DNA from: a virus
Virus record (IMG/VR): IMGVR_UViG_3300036768_001349
Coordinates: 1-44,306 of that record
Direction: 5' to 3' (one strand)
DNA: 44,306 nt
Position numbers and translations under genes: made by a program. Shown piece by piece: positions 24,962 to 34,044 of this stretch (positions are counted from its first letter, which is position 1; every line of letters starts with the position of its first letter). Below the pieces are notes generated by a model. That model was given only the letters and a program-made list of their open reading frames with translations. It ran no database searches and was not told the origin of the DNA.

Positions 24962-26183
24962 TATCGGCCATTTGTTCACTGCGGTTGAGCGTGGCCTTAG
25001 CTCCTCTAAGGCATTGCCAGCGTTCAACAATTACATCGCAGTACAGCGGATCGATCTCCATCGCGAAGCACACCCGACCCACGCTTGCCGCTGCAATCAG
25101 GGTCGATCCGGAACCAGCGAATGGCTCGTAGACTAAATCTCCCTTCGCGCTGTTGTTGGCGATCGGCCGACGCATACACTCGACCGGCTTCTGAGTACCG
25201 TGAACGGTCGCCTCATCCTGGTCGCCTACCGCTTTGATCATCCAGAGCGTCGATTGGTCCCGTGCGCCCTGCCAGTTGCCGCCTGCGCCCTCACGCACCG
25301 CATAGAAACAGGGCTCGTGCTGCCAATGGTAATCGCCGCGCCCCAATACGAGCCGAGGCTTTGCCCAGACGATCTGAGCGCGAACCTTGAAACCGCACGC
25401 TTCGAGGCTCTCAGCCACCGTGCGTGATCGAACGCCTGAGTGCCAGACATACGCGATGTCGCCCGGAAACAGCGTCCAGGCGGCGCGCCAATCGGCACGG
25501 TCGTCATTGCTGACCCGGCCCGTGCGCGCTGTTGCCGAAACGCCGGCCGCGTTTCGCCAATTCGGGTCATAGTCGACCCCGTAGGGCGGATCCGTGACCA
25601 TCAGGTTTGGGCGTGCCCCATCGAGAAGCCGCTCGACATGAGTCGCAAGCGTAGCATCGCCGCAAAGCAATCGATGAGGCCCGAGGAGCCAAAGGTCGCC
25701 CGGGCGCGTTATTGGCTCCGCGGGAGGATCAGGGACTTCATCCTCGCCGCTCTTGGCTGGTTGCTCACCAAGGCCGTCGAGCAAGCGATCAAGTTCATCT
25801 TCGCCGAAGCCGAGCAGCTCGAGGTCGATCCCATCCTCCTTCAACCGGCCAAGCTCGGCGGCGAGGACCGCTTCATCCCAGCCCGCATTTAGCGCGATCT
25901 GGTTGTCGGCAAGCCGAAAAGCGCGCGCCTGCGCGTCGGTCAAATGCCTGAGCCGAATGACGGGAATCTCCGCGAGCCCAAGCCGGTTTGCCGCAAGAAT
26001 CCGGCCATGGCCCGCAATCAGAACGCCGCGCTCATCGACCAGGCAGGGCACATTGAAGCCGAATTCGGCGATCGAACCGGCAATCTGGGCCACTTGCTCG
26101 TCTGGATGCGTCCGCGCATTGGCTGCGTAGGGCAAGAGCTGATCGATGGGCCAATGTTCGACCTCAAGACCCTCAGGCCGCAT
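24954..26183 (-). CDS. ParB-domain-fused DNA methyltransferase (DPPY type)
   Basis: This is a 409-aa protein. Residues 1-115 are a ParB/Srx-like domain (LPYAANARTHPDEQVAQIAGSI, GVLIAGHGRILAANRLG, RLADNQIALNAGWDE). The rest is a beta-class amino-methyltransferase: motif IV TDPPYGVDYD at about 197-206 precedes motif I FAGSGST at 355-361. DPPY is commonest in N6-adenine enzymes. Start ATG 26183 overlaps the second methyltransferase by 11 bp; the longer ORF is rejected. No cognate restriction enzyme is visible, so it may protect phage DNA or regulate. Confidence 0.92.
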   Translation of the reverse strand: MRPEGLEVEHWPIDQLLPYAANARTHPDEQVAQIAGSIAEFGFNVPCLVDERGVLIAGHGRILAANRLGLAEIPVIRLRHLTDAQARAFRLADNQIALNAGWDEAVLAAELGRLKEDGIDLELLGFGEDELDRLLDGLGEQPAKSGEDEVPDPPAEPITRPGDLWLLGPHRLLCGDATLATHVERLLDGARPNLMVTDPPYGVDYDPNWRNAAGVSATARTGRVSNDDRADWRAAWTLFPGDIAYVWHSGVRSRTVAESLEACGFKVRAQIVWAKPRLVLGRGDYHWQHEPCFYAVREGAGGNWQGARDQSTLWMIKAVGDQDEATVHGTQKPVECMRRPIANNSAKGDLVYEPFAGSGSTLIAAASVGRVCFAMEIDPLYCDVIVERWQCLRGAKATLNRSEQMADMQ

Positions 26184-27558
26184 CCGCGATCTCCATGCCG
26201 CGGTCGGCGGCGATCTGTTCAAAGGTCCGTCCGCCATCAGCGAGCGTGACGGACTGGTCCGGATAGAGTTTCCGCCAGCGCAAGATGGCCACGTCGACAT
26301 ATTCCGGGGCAAGTTCGATTGCCCTCACGGTCCGGCCGACGCGCTCCCCTGCGATGATGCTCGTGCCGGAACCGGCGAATGGTTCGCAGACCACGTCACG
26401 CTCGTCGCTATAGGCGCGCATCACAAATTCGGGGAGCGCGACCGGAAATACGGCCGGATGCTCGGTCTCGATGCCTCGCGCCTTGTGCCGCGTGATGCGG
26501 ATGACGCTGTCTGGAATGCGGGTTTCCTGCACGCCTTCGCCCGCATGGCTCCATTCCCCGACATGGCCATCCCGGCTGCGCATGCCACCATGCGTGTCGT
26601 TGATGTGACCGGCCCATTTGCAGGGCACGATCTTGTTAGGTTTCCGCGCTTCGCGATTAAAGTGGAACAGAAGCTCGAAGGCCGGAGCCAAGCGGCCGTT
26701 CCAATCGCCCGGTAGGCCGGGGCCTTGGTCCCAGACATAGAGCCCGAACCGGCGCCAGCCCTGGTCCCGCATCCAGTCGAGCCATTCGCGCCAATAGGGC
26801 TGCCACTCGTTGTCACGGTGAATGAGACCGAGATTGACGAGAACCTGCGCTTCTTCGTTGACAGGTAGGTCGGCAAAAACGCCCTGCATCAATGCGTCCC
26901 AATCCCCGACGCCGCCAGTCGTGTAATCGCGCTGGTTTCCATACGGCGGCGAGGTGAAAACAAGCGCGGCCCGCTCGCCGCTCATCACGCGCGAGACTGC
27001 CGCTGCATCGGCGCTGTCGCCGCAAAGCAAACGGTGGCGACCCATCAGCCAGAGATCGCCTGGAAGCGACACCGCCTGGCGCGGCGGCGCGGGCATCTCG
27101 TCGGCGGCGTCAGCCGCCTTTTCGGATTCTGCCTCGTCGTCGAGTGGCGATATTAGTGCGTCGAGCTCGGCATCGGAGAACCCGGTAAGCGCGAGATCAA
27201 AGCCCTCGCCATTCAGGGCGTGCAGCTCGGCCGCGAGCAGTTCCTCATTCCAGCCGGCGTTGAGGGCGAGCTTGTTGTCGGCGATGACGTAGGCGCGCCG
27301 CTGTGCCGGAGTGAGATGGCCGAGGACGACGACTGGCACGGTGTCGAGGCCAAGCCTTCGGGCGGCGAGTAGTCGCCCGTGACCCGCGACGACGATGCCT
27401 TCGCCGTCGACGAGAATCGGATTGGTCCAGCCGAACTCTACTATCGACGCCGCAATCTGCGCGATCTGCTCGTCGTCATGCGTGCGGGGGTTGCGCACGT
27501 ACGGGCTCAGCCGGTCGAGCGGCCAATGCTCGAGCGTGTCGGGCAGCTTGGGCGTCAT
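26173..27558 (-). CDS. ParB-domain-fused DNA methyltransferase (SPPY type)
   Basis: This 461-aa protein has the same layout as its downstream neighbour: a ParB-like N-terminus (LSPYVRNPRTHDDEQIAQIAASI, GIVVAGHGRLLAARRLG, ADNKLALNAGWNE) and a beta-class methyltransferase with FTSPPYGNQRDY at about 201-212 and FAGSGTS near 394. SPPY is typical of N4-cytosine enzymes, though adenine enzymes with it exist. Tandem copies with different motif IV suggest two recognition sites. The gene follows 263 bp of non-coding DNA holding a TGGTAAC repeat array. Confidence 0.92.
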   Translation of the reverse strand: MTPKLPDTLEHWPLDRLSPYVRNPRTHDDEQIAQIAASIVEFGWTNPILVDGEGIVVAGHGRLLAARRLGLDTVPVVVLGHLTPAQRRAYVIADNKLALNAGWNEELLAAELHALNGEGFDLALTGFSDAELDALISPLDDEAESEKAADAADEMPAPPRQAVSLPGDLWLMGRHRLLCGDSADAAAVSRVMSGERAALVFTSPPYGNQRDYTTGGVGDWDALMQGVFADLPVNEEAQVLVNLGLIHRDNEWQPYWREWLDWMRDQGWRRFGLYVWDQGPGLPGDWNGRLAPAFELLFHFNREARKPNKIVPCKWAGHINDTHGGMRSRDGHVGEWSHAGEGVQETRIPDSVIRITRHKARGIETEHPAVFPVALPEFVMRAYSDERDVVCEPFAGSGTSIIAGERVGRTVRAIELAPEYVDVAILRWRKLYPDQSVTLADGGRTFEQIAADRGMEIADAA

Positions 27559-27575
27559 GATCCTTTGGGTGGTAC

Positions 27576-27692
27576 TGGTAACCGGGCGCGCTGGTTACCA
27601 CCATGGCGTTACCATCCGAGCCGAAGCCGAAACCCGCGCGGTTGCGCGCCCGTGGCGCCCAGAAAGGCCAACATGGGGTGGTAACTGGTAAC
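27576..27692. repeat. Array of five TGGTAAC motifs
   Basis: TGGTAAC occurs at 27576-27582, 27679-27685 and 27686-27692 on the plus strand and as GTTACCA at 27594-27600 and 27608-27614. The first two form an 8-bp inverted repeat (TGGTAACC and GGTTACCA) around a 9-bp spacer. The array lies in the 263-bp gap between the DUF6362 and methyltransferase genes, where no convincing gene was seen. It could be an operator for the methyltransferase operon or an iteron-like origin. Confidence 0.6.
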
Positions 27693-27821
27693 TCAGATTT
27701 TTGGGCTCGCGGTAGCGAACTTCCGGGCCACTGCCCCCCGCATACGATCTTCGCCAGGAAGGACCCGCGCGGGCAGCCGAAATACGATCAACGCACGCCT
27801 CGCGCCAGGCTAGCGGGGAGA

Positions 27822-28328
27822 CTAGTCCAAAGCAGCGATTCTGTCCGCGCGAAAAGTGTCTTGCAGACTATTTTCGCTGAGCTTCGCTGCATCGGTTGCG
27901 AGCGCCCGTTCGATCAGCCGGCGTCTCGATACCTTTCTTGGTACCTGTCTTCCGTTGAGCCTGAACGCGACGACGCATAAGGCGTAAACCCAATGCTCAT
28001 GCGCGGCGGCGCGGGCGAGCCCCACCTTCCAGCAGATCGTCTTCCAGCGCTCACCTGAAGCACGGAGCCACACGATTTTGCGGTCCACCGGCTCCAGCCA
28101 CTTGAGCCATTCCATCGCCTCTTCCATTTGGCTGATCGCCTTGGCGGTCGGCCGTACGCGGGTGAAGCGGGGTGGCTCTTGCCCGACAAGGTCAGCGAAC
28201 TCGTAGAGGACCTTCGGCCACGTGTTGAAGTAACCGGGCACGCGCACTTGCGGTAGCCGCTTCATCGTGTCGGCAGCATCGACAAAGCGCTCCTCGACCA
28301 TGGATGGGGTCCATTGTGCGTCACGCAT
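27822..28328 (-). CDS. DUF6362 phage protein
   Basis: This 168-aa protein starts at ATG 28328 (MRDAQWTPSMVEERFVDAADTMKRLP) behind AGGAGGGAG; the longer ORF to 28370 is unnecessary. WPKVLYEFADLVGQEP, AMEWLKWLEPVDRKIVWLRASGERWKTICWKVGLARA is the pattern I recall as DUF6362. The last helices look like a sigma/HTH-type region (WKTICWKVGLARAAAHEHWVYAL). A DNA-binding regulator in the early operon is plausible but unproven. Confidence 0.78.
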   Translation of the reverse strand: MRDAQWTPSMVEERFVDAADTMKRLPQVRVPGYFNTWPKVLYEFADLVGQEPPRFTRVRPTAKAISQMEEAMEWLKWLEPVDRKIVWLRASGERWKTICWKVGLARAAAHEHWVYALCVVAFRLNGRQVPRKVSRRRLIERALATDAAKLSENSLQDTFRADRIAALD

Positions 28329-28379
28329 ACCATGCTCCCTCCTGTCCTTAACCGCCTTAGAGCTTGACATCAGTTCGTC

Positions 28380-28880
28380 TCATGGAAGTGGGCCGAATAA
28401 GACCATGCTTCCCAAGCACCCCTTGGCCCTTTCGTGCCGCTTTTGAAGCCACGCGCTCCAGCATTGCGGATGGAGCCAAGTATGGCCCTGTATCTCCGTC
28501 CCGAAGGGGATCACGGCGCATCCGGCAACGCCGGTTTTTCCGCACTCTGCGCATCGACCAGGCTCCGATGGTTCGGGATTGCGATTTAGCCACTCGACCA
28601 CGCAGCACTCGAAGGCCCGCGTCTCAGCATCCGTACGCGATAGCCCGCCCTCAAACTCAGCGATGCCGGCTCGCTCGTCGAAGAATGCCTGCCAATCCTG
28701 CGCTGCCCACTCTTCCGCGCTGGCCGCAAGGAGTGCCACAATCTCGGTCTTGTGACGCTTGAGAGCATTCAGGATGGGAGCTGGCGGAGGTGCATCCGCG
28801 TTGAGCACGAGGTCGTCGCCTTCTGCAGTGACCCGGATGCCTGCGACTTTCGCTGCTTTGAGAACCTCGGCCGCGTTCAT
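28380..28880 (-). CDS. TubC-like N-terminal domain protein with Cys/His tail
   Basis: This 166-aa protein starts at ATG 28880, overlapping the ATPase stop (ATGA). The N-terminus (AAEVLKAAKVAGIRVTAEGDDLVLNADAPPPAPILNALKRHKTEIVALL) matches the TubC-docking-like domain often seen in phage replication operons. The C-terminal region has CAECGKTGVAGC, TWLHPQCW and WLQKRHERAKG, a probable zinc site. It may be an adaptor for the neighbouring primase/ATPase. The function is not known. Confidence 0.72.
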   Translation of the reverse strand: MNAAEVLKAAKVAGIRVTAEGDDLVLNADAPPPAPILNALKRHKTEIVALLAASAEEWAAQDWQAFFDERAGIAEFEGGLSRTDAETRAFECCVVEWLNRNPEPSEPGRCAECGKTGVAGCAVIPFGTEIQGHTWLHPQCWSAWLQKRHERAKGCLGSMVLFGPLP

Positions 28881-30790
28881 AGGCGTCCACTCCACCCAGC
28901 AGATGGCGAAGCGACATTTGCGTCCGCAACGTCCGCATCGTCCGCGGGCTTAGATTTCGCGGCATCGACGCAGACGGTCGAACCTGCTTGATCGTCCGCC
29001 GAGTGAGCTTTTGCGTCCGCATCCGACCACATTCCCTGAACGATCCCGTTACCGATACTCTTGGATTCGCTCGGGGGCGCCCCAGCGACGGACGGTGCAG
29101 ACGTTTGCGTCCATAGATTTTCTGGGGCGGTAGAGATTGTGATGGTTCGAGTCCGAGCCCGACCGACTTTCGTGAACGCAACATCGATGCCTTTCTTCCG
29201 TAGGAACGTCGCAGCACGTCGGAGGCGATTGGACAACGCTCGGGGCGTCGCCGGCCACGACTTGGTCTTGCGCGCCGCGTCTCCCACCACCTCGTCAAGG
29301 GCACCCAGCAGCTCCGAAGCTGTTCCCGTCCACACCGTCCGCGCGGCCATCATGGATTGAACCGCCGAACCAACGGGATCTGCTTCGATGACACCATCAA
29401 CCGCCTCGTCGCGGTTCTCGGTGTAAGCTGCGAGGAACGTCCCGGAGGCACAGAACGCCCCTTCGCAGGCGGTCGCCCATTGTGCGAAGTCGGCCATCCG
29501 TGGAGCTTTTTCGAGTCGGATTCGAGAGTGCACGCGCAGGCCGTGCGCGACAGCATCGAGGAGCACGCCAAGAATCTGCGGGCGCGCGTACTCGAAAGCG
29601 GCCCATAGTTCCCGTTCCAGTCTGCGCTCCTCCTCCGGGATCGGCTCCAAGGTGAGGAAGATCGCCCGGTCAGCGAGATCAGGGCGCGTCACGACCTCTT
29701 CGATGCCGTTGAGGATGACAGGGCGTGCGGCGTCGAACAGGACCTCATCCTGATCCGTATAGAGTTGCCGGACCGCGAAGCCGCCGCCGGTCGCGAGCCG
29801 GCAGAGCGTGTCCGAGATCCAACCCGGCAGCCCCGAGACATTGTCGAACGCCAAAACATGGCCATTGCTGGCCGCGATGAAGATATCGCGATCCTCGCGG
29901 GGCAACGCCCGGAGTGGCGCACTGTTGGGGTCGAGCAGCCTCCGAAGAATGGCTGAGAAGGTAGACTTAGCCGATCCCTGCTCGCCTGCAAGCACCAGAA
30001 CCGGATATGGCCCACAGTCGCGCAGAGCGGCAACCACCCACGCGACAACAAGGACAAAGTCCCGGTCATTCTTTACGTTCAGGAAGGAGCGCAGGGCCTC
30101 GACGGACCCGCCTTTGGTCGGTACGGGCAACGCTTGCATTCCGGCGGCGCGACGAAAGCGTACTGGCGGTTCCTCCACGATCCGCCATCCGTCCGGTCCT
30201 ATCTCGACAGCCCTCCAGTCGTCGTCTGCTAAATCGAGGTAGAGGTGCTGGCCATCGCCCGCGACACGGATGTTCACCACTCGCTCTGGCGCATCGAAAT
30301 GCGCACGCGCTTCGATGACATTGAGGGCGGATTGCAGTGCTTCGGAATTCGGTGCGCCTTGGGTTTCGTCGAAGAACCCACGCGCAAGCCAGCGGCGGAA
30401 ACCTTTGCTGCGAATAGGCCAGGTTTCGCGGTGACCGCCGATTCGGAGGTCGGCGTAACCAACACCGCTCGGCGTGTGGAACAACTCGGTGGACTCTGCG
30501 AGCCGGATCAGGACGTCGGCCTGTTTGGCCCCACGGCCCTGGCCGCCGCCTTCCTTCGCAATCGCCTCATCGAGCGCCGTGACACGAACGCCGGATTGTT
30601 TGAGTTGCGTGCGTAAGGCCTCGAACCGGGCCAGATCCTCCTTCTTCAGGGCCGCGAGGCGCGCGAGAACCACGGTCTCGAAGGGAGCCCCTGGTTCCCG
30701 GGCGACCTTTTCAGTCAGACCATCAAGCGGATCGCTGATTTCCGTGGCATTCTCAATGGCAACTCGAACCACGTTCTCGTTCGCCGTCAT
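28877..30790 (-). CDS. Phage replication ATPase/helicase-like protein
   Basis: This 637-aa protein has a central P-loop ATPase. Walker A is GEQGSAKS (269-276), Walker B-like AFDN is near 315-317, and a sensor-like DLADRAIFLTLEPI follows. A C-terminal region (LSNRLRRAATFLRKKGIDVAF) resembles the winged helix of primase-helicases, and the last ~90 residues are disordered and rich in A, D and S. With the CHC2/Toprim protein encoded just upstream (ATGA overlap) it probably forms a split primase-helicase for phage DNA replication. Helicase activity is inferred. Confidence 0.83.
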   Translation of the reverse strand: MTANENVVRVAIENATEISDPLDGLTEKVAREPGAPFETVVLARLAALKKEDLARFEALRTQLKQSGVRVTALDEAIAKEGGGQGRGAKQADVLIRLAESTELFHTPSGVGYADLRIGGHRETWPIRSKGFRRWLARGFFDETQGAPNSEALQSALNVIEARAHFDAPERVVNIRVAGDGQHLYLDLADDDWRAVEIGPDGWRIVEEPPVRFRRAAGMQALPVPTKGGSVEALRSFLNVKNDRDFVLVVAWVVAALRDCGPYPVLVLAGEQGSAKSTFSAILRRLLDPNSAPLRALPREDRDIFIAASNGHVLAFDNVSGLPGWISDTLCRLATGGGFAVRQLYTDQDEVLFDAARPVILNGIEEVVTRPDLADRAIFLTLEPIPEEERRLERELWAAFEYARPQILGVLLDAVAHGLRVHSRIRLEKAPRMADFAQWATACEGAFCASGTFLAAYTENRDEAVDGVIEADPVGSAVQSMMAARTVWTGTASELLGALDEVVGDAARKTKSWPATPRALSNRLRRAATFLRKKGIDVAFTKVGRARTRTITISTAPENLWTQTSAPSVAGAPPSESKSIGNGIVQGMWSDADAKAHSADDQAGSTVCVDAAKSKPADDADVADANVASPSAGWSGRL

Positions 30791-31686
30791 GCCGCCACTT
30801 CCTCATCGCGAAGAGTGCGGCCGAGCAACAGATCGTTGAAGTCGAGACCATTGCCGGGGCGGGCAATACGGACACCACGTCCTTGGGCAATCCAGCGGCG
30901 AGTGGCCTCCTGCGCTGCGGCTTCTCCTGGATCATCGCCATCAGCAAGAACCGTCACCTCGTGCACCTTGGCCGGGAGATCGAGGGTACGAAGTCCTGTC
31001 GTGGACAGGGCGGCCCAGACGGCCTTACCCGTCGCCTGCGCTGCAGCGAGACAGGTTTCGATGCCCTCTCCGACCATGATGTGCTTGCTTGTGGCCGCGA
31101 GTCTGACCGCACCGCCGCGGCATGGACCAAGCATCATCTTCTGCGGATGCACGGGCGCCTTTGACGAGCCGTCAGGTGCCAAGAACGTGCGATGAATCGC
31201 TCGAAACCCTCCGTCGACACCGCCAGTCACCAACGCGACCATCACCGGCCAACAGGTGCCCGAGGAGTGCTTCAGGTTCATGTGGAGCCGCAGCGATGGT
31301 GGGATCGGAGTCGTGATACCTCTCGCTCGGAGATACGTCTCGACGATCGTACCGGTCGCGGGAATAGAGGAACGCCACAGTCGGCGCGCAGCCTCGAGAT
31401 GCCGATTTCTCTCTCGGTCCGCAGCTGACTCACCGCGCGCTGTTGCCTCTCGACGATGAGTAGGGACTGCATTGGCGCTGAAGCTCGCCCAAAGGCCGCG
31501 CGACCGCAGCTTGCTGATCACGTCTTCCTGATCGCAACCCGCGTGACACCGCACGAGGATCTTGCCATTTGAAGCCTCGCGAATGGAAAGGCTTGGGCTT
31601 CGATCATCGTGCGCCGGGCATTTCGCGATCCACTCCGAACCAACCCTATGTCCCCCCAAGGCCCTGGCGATCGTTTCAGCCTTCAT
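30787..31686 (-). CDS. CHC2-type zinc / Toprim primase-like protein
   Basis: This 299-aa protein has a zinc-finger pattern (C23-PAH, C47-HAG-C51, with HDDRSPSLSI between) typical of DnaG-type and DUF7146 primases. A Toprim domain follows (GEGIETCLAAAQATG at 206-220, LADGDDPG at 248-254, DFND near 282). It should synthesise RNA primers for the phage fork with the downstream ATPase. Both ends overlap neighbours as ATGA. Confidence 0.9.
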   Translation of the reverse strand: MKAETIARALGGHRVGSEWIAKCPAHDDRSPSLSIREASNGKILVRCHAGCDQEDVISKLRSRGLWASFSANAVPTHRREATARGESAADRERNRHLEAARRLWRSSIPATGTIVETYLRARGITTPIPPSLRLHMNLKHSSGTCWPVMVALVTGGVDGGFRAIHRTFLAPDGSSKAPVHPQKMMLGPCRGGAVRLAATSKHIMVGEGIETCLAAAQATGKAVWAALSTTGLRTLDLPAKVHEVTVLADGDDPGEAAAQEATRRWIAQGRGVRIARPGNGLDFNDLLLGRTLRDEEVAA

Positions 31687-31952
31687 GCCCTGACTCCGTT
31701 GGGCACCGGCGTTTCTCCACGAAGGCGCTCGGCTTCGTATTGTTCAATGTCGTCGAGGCGGTAGACGACGCGGCCGCCGATCTTGAGGTACCGTGGCCCC
31801 TGCCCCAGCCAGCGCCAGCGCTCTAGGGTGCGCGGGCTTATGTTCCAGCGGCGAGAGAGATCGACTTGATTGAGGTGACGAGTCGGTCGATCGGCGGGCG
31901 GCTGAGTGCAGGCTGCAGAGGTTGCTGCTTGTCGGAGAGGGGTCTCGGGCAT
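31683..31952 (-). CDS. MerR/AlpA-type helix-turn-helix protein (excisionase-like)
   Basis: This 89-aa protein has a disordered N-terminus and then an HTH_17-type domain (LNQVDLSRRWNISPRTLERWRWLGQGPRYLKIGGRVVYRLDDIEQYE). Such proteins act as excisionases or early regulators and usually sit next to an integrase. It is the first gene of the early operon, so it probably controls it. The expected integrase is absent; the next gene on its 5' side is the QueC-like protein. Confidence 0.85.
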   Translation of the reverse strand: MPETPLRQAATSAACTQPPADRPTRHLNQVDLSRRWNISPRTLERWRWLGQGPRYLKIGGRVVYRLDDIEQYEAERLRGETPVPNGVRA

Positions 31953-32051
31953 TTTGTCTTACCGCGATGTTAGCGCCCGATTGAATCTCTTCGAGCGCGT
32001 CTTCAGGAGTTCGCGGTGATCATCACGCTTGCGCCCGGGAAGAGATATGCG

Positions 32052-32075
32052 CAGTCACGAACAAAGATGTGACTG
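32052..32075. promoter_or_regulatory. Inverted repeat between QueC-like and HTH genes
   Basis: CAGTCAC, 10 nt, then GTGACTG forms a perfect 7-bp inverted repeat in the 148-bp gap after the QueC-like stop and before the HTH gene. No T-tract follows, so it is not a typical terminator. It is a plausible operator for the early prophage promoter. Nothing else was recognised in the gap. Confidence 0.4.
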
Positions 32076-32100
32076 GCTCAACCTGAAAACTTGAAGGATT

Positions 32101-34044
32101 TCAACGTGACGAGAGCGGAGTTGTGACAAGCGCCGGAGCGACCTGTGACACCGCCTCCGTGTCCTGCAACTGCGCCGGCTTCACCCGCAGCAAATATGGA
32201 TTAAGCCGATAGCCCTTCCATTCCTCATTCTGGATCACATCGTGATCATCGAGCTGAATGTCACATCCCTTCAAGAACTGCTGCTCAAGCAGTTTTCGGG
32301 TTCGGGAGACGCGCTGGCGCAAGCTTTGCTCGTCGATGCCCAATCGCTTGCTCAGCTCGCGCGCCCCTATGAACCGGAATGAGTCCTTGGCGACGCTGCC
32401 TTCGATATCCTCTTCAAACTCCTTTGCCAGCGCACGAACCAGCTGAAAGCCACTGCCTTTCAGCTCGGGCCCACCGCCGAACAGGACTTTGCGGGCAGCC
32501 TGGTCGATCGCAAACACTATCGGCTTCCGGACGATGGCCCGTGTGTCGCTTGCTGCCTGCACTGACGCAGATTCCTCAGCTTCAATCGGATCCATGTAGT
32601 CGGGCTGTTTGGCGACCGGCGATAGGATCATGGCGAGCAAGGATTTCTCTGGCAAGGAAAGCGCCTGAACCAAGCTTGCGTTGTTCCTCAATTCGCGATC
32701 CACGACTTCGACGACTTGCCGACCATATCGACGGTGAAGATCATGAATCTTTCGGGCATTGTCGTCTGGCGTGCCCGGCAAATATGGAAGAGCGCGAAAC
32801 AACTGGCCGTAGCTTGCGAAAAAGGCCTGTTCCGACACTGTGGCGAGCTTTTGCGCTCTGACCACATAGCACTCGACCAACGTCAAATCGGACCCAGGCT
32901 TGTGCTCGCCTTCGAAAAGATCAATCACGTAGTTGTCCGCTGAGTCGTACTCCCCGAGCCCACCAGCGAGGACGCTGAACCGGCGATCAACGCACTGGGA
33001 GCAAGTGCCACAATGCCGACTTTGCTTTGTAGCCTCTCGGACGCGAGTGCAGCTGATCGTCTCTGAGATCAGACCCGCACACCCGCGATCGGCAAGGACT
33101 TGGACGACGTCAGCCTTGGTCTTCCACACATACGGATTTTCGATGGTGATGGACTCCGACAGGAGCTGAGAGAACAGCCGGCTGCAATCGGCCAAGACCC
33201 GTGGGTGGGTCGTGCGACTCGCTCTCGCGCCGAGGACATGCTCGGCGATGGGAAGGTTGAAGCTGACGATGCCGTTCTCGAAAAATCTCAGGTTTCTCTT
33301 GCCAAACATTCGCGCGACGATGACGCCAAGCGTGGCGAATAGCAGAGAACGCGAGCGCTGCGTGAACTCGCTCGCCTCCTCTTGGCCCTTGTTAATCGTC
33401 ACGGGCACGTAGAAGAGCTGGCCAGATTTCGTTCGCTCCCGCAGCGCAGCCACTAAGTTGTTCTGTTTCGACGCGATCATTGTCGAACTCTGATGGCTGA
33501 CCAACACAACCTGTTTCTGATTGCCAATGAGTTCGTCGACTACGCCGGCGAGAGAGTCGAGCCCTCCAGAGAACAGGATTACCTCTTCCGGCGAAATGGT
33601 CTGGGCGGATGGATCGCTAAATCCCAAGTATGGCTGGAGCCCCTTCGACTTGGACGCCTGAACGAATTCAAAGCCGTATTCATCCTCGGTTAGGAAACCG
33701 AGTGTCTCGACCAGCGCTTCCCGCACATCATTCCTGGTCCAAACATCCGGACATCGAACAGGTATTTTGAAACGGAACTTTCGGCGCCAATCTGCGCCCA
33801 TGTCGGTCATGAGTTCTGAGCCGCGCGACGTGAACTGGTCGGCACAATAGACGTAAGCGGCGATTTCCAGCATGTCCGTCAGGACGTCGGGAATATTATC
33901 GGCCAGCGGTCCGGAGAGATCGCCGAGATGCAAATTCACCTTGCTCGGCGAGCCGGCAGGTGCATTGACGTTCAGGCTTAACGTGTTGGTCCGGGCGTTT
34001 CGGGGAATTTGCAACCCCCCGCACACAACCAGTCGTTCAGGCAT
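32101..34044 (-). CDS. QueC-like PP-loop ATPase with C-terminal HTH (defence-type)
   Basis: Start ATG 34044 (MPERLVVCGGLQIPRNA) has GGAGAG upstream and overlaps the partner gene by 8 bp; the longer ORF is rejected. The product is 647 aa, against about 230 for housekeeping QueC. The PP-loop is VILFSGGLDSLAGV (SGGLDS at 159-164). The QueC zinc set is complete: C332, C345, C348, C351 (ISCTRV, then CGTCSQCVDRR). The N-terminal ~145 residues are extra. The C-terminal ~250 are helical with an HTH-like part near 555-620 (GARELSKRLGIDEQSLRQRVSRTRKLLE). QueC makes preQ0; relatives in Qat and type IV CBASS are defence enzymes. No other queuosine genes are nearby, arguing against tRNA modification. Confidence 0.82.
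   Translation of the reverse strand: MPERLVVCGGLQIPRNARTNTLSLNVNAPAGSPSKVNLHLGDLSGPLADNIPDVLTDMLEIAAYVYCADQFTSRGSELMTDMGADWRRKFRFKIPVRCPDVWTRNDVREALVETLGFLTEDEYGFEFVQASKSKGLQPYLGFSDPSAQTISPEEVILFSGGLDSLAGVVDELIGNQKQVVLVSHQSSTMIASKQNNLVAALRERTKSGQLFYVPVTINKGQEEASEFTQRSRSLLFATLGVIVARMFGKRNLRFFENGIVSFNLPIAEHVLGARASRTTHPRVLADCSRLFSQLLSESITIENPYVWKTKADVVQVLADRGCAGLISETISCTRVREATKQSRHCGTCSQCVDRRFSVLAGGLGEYDSADNYVIDLFEGEHKPGSDLTLVECYVVRAQKLATVSEQAFFASYGQLFRALPYLPGTPDDNARKIHDLHRRYGRQVVEVVDRELRNNASLVQALSLPEKSLLAMILSPVAKQPDYMDPIEAEESASVQAASDTRAIVRKPIVFAIDQAARKVLFGGGPELKGSGFQLVRALAKEFEEDIEGSVAKDSFRFIGARELSKRLGIDEQSLRQRVSRTRKLLEQQFLKGCDIQLDDHDVIQNEEWKGYRLNPYLLRVKPAQLQDTEAVSQVAPALVTTPLSSR

Noticed and set aside
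27620-27821. Possible small minus-strand gene in the gap before the methyltransferases
   Set aside because: A frame is open with plausible residues, but it has no ribosome site or good start and it contains the TGGTAAC repeats. It is treated as non-coding.
29145-29160. GGTTCGAGTCC, resembling a tRNA T-arm
   Set aside because: It lies inside the replication ATPase gene with no acceptor, D or anticodon arms around it. No tRNA or att site is supported.
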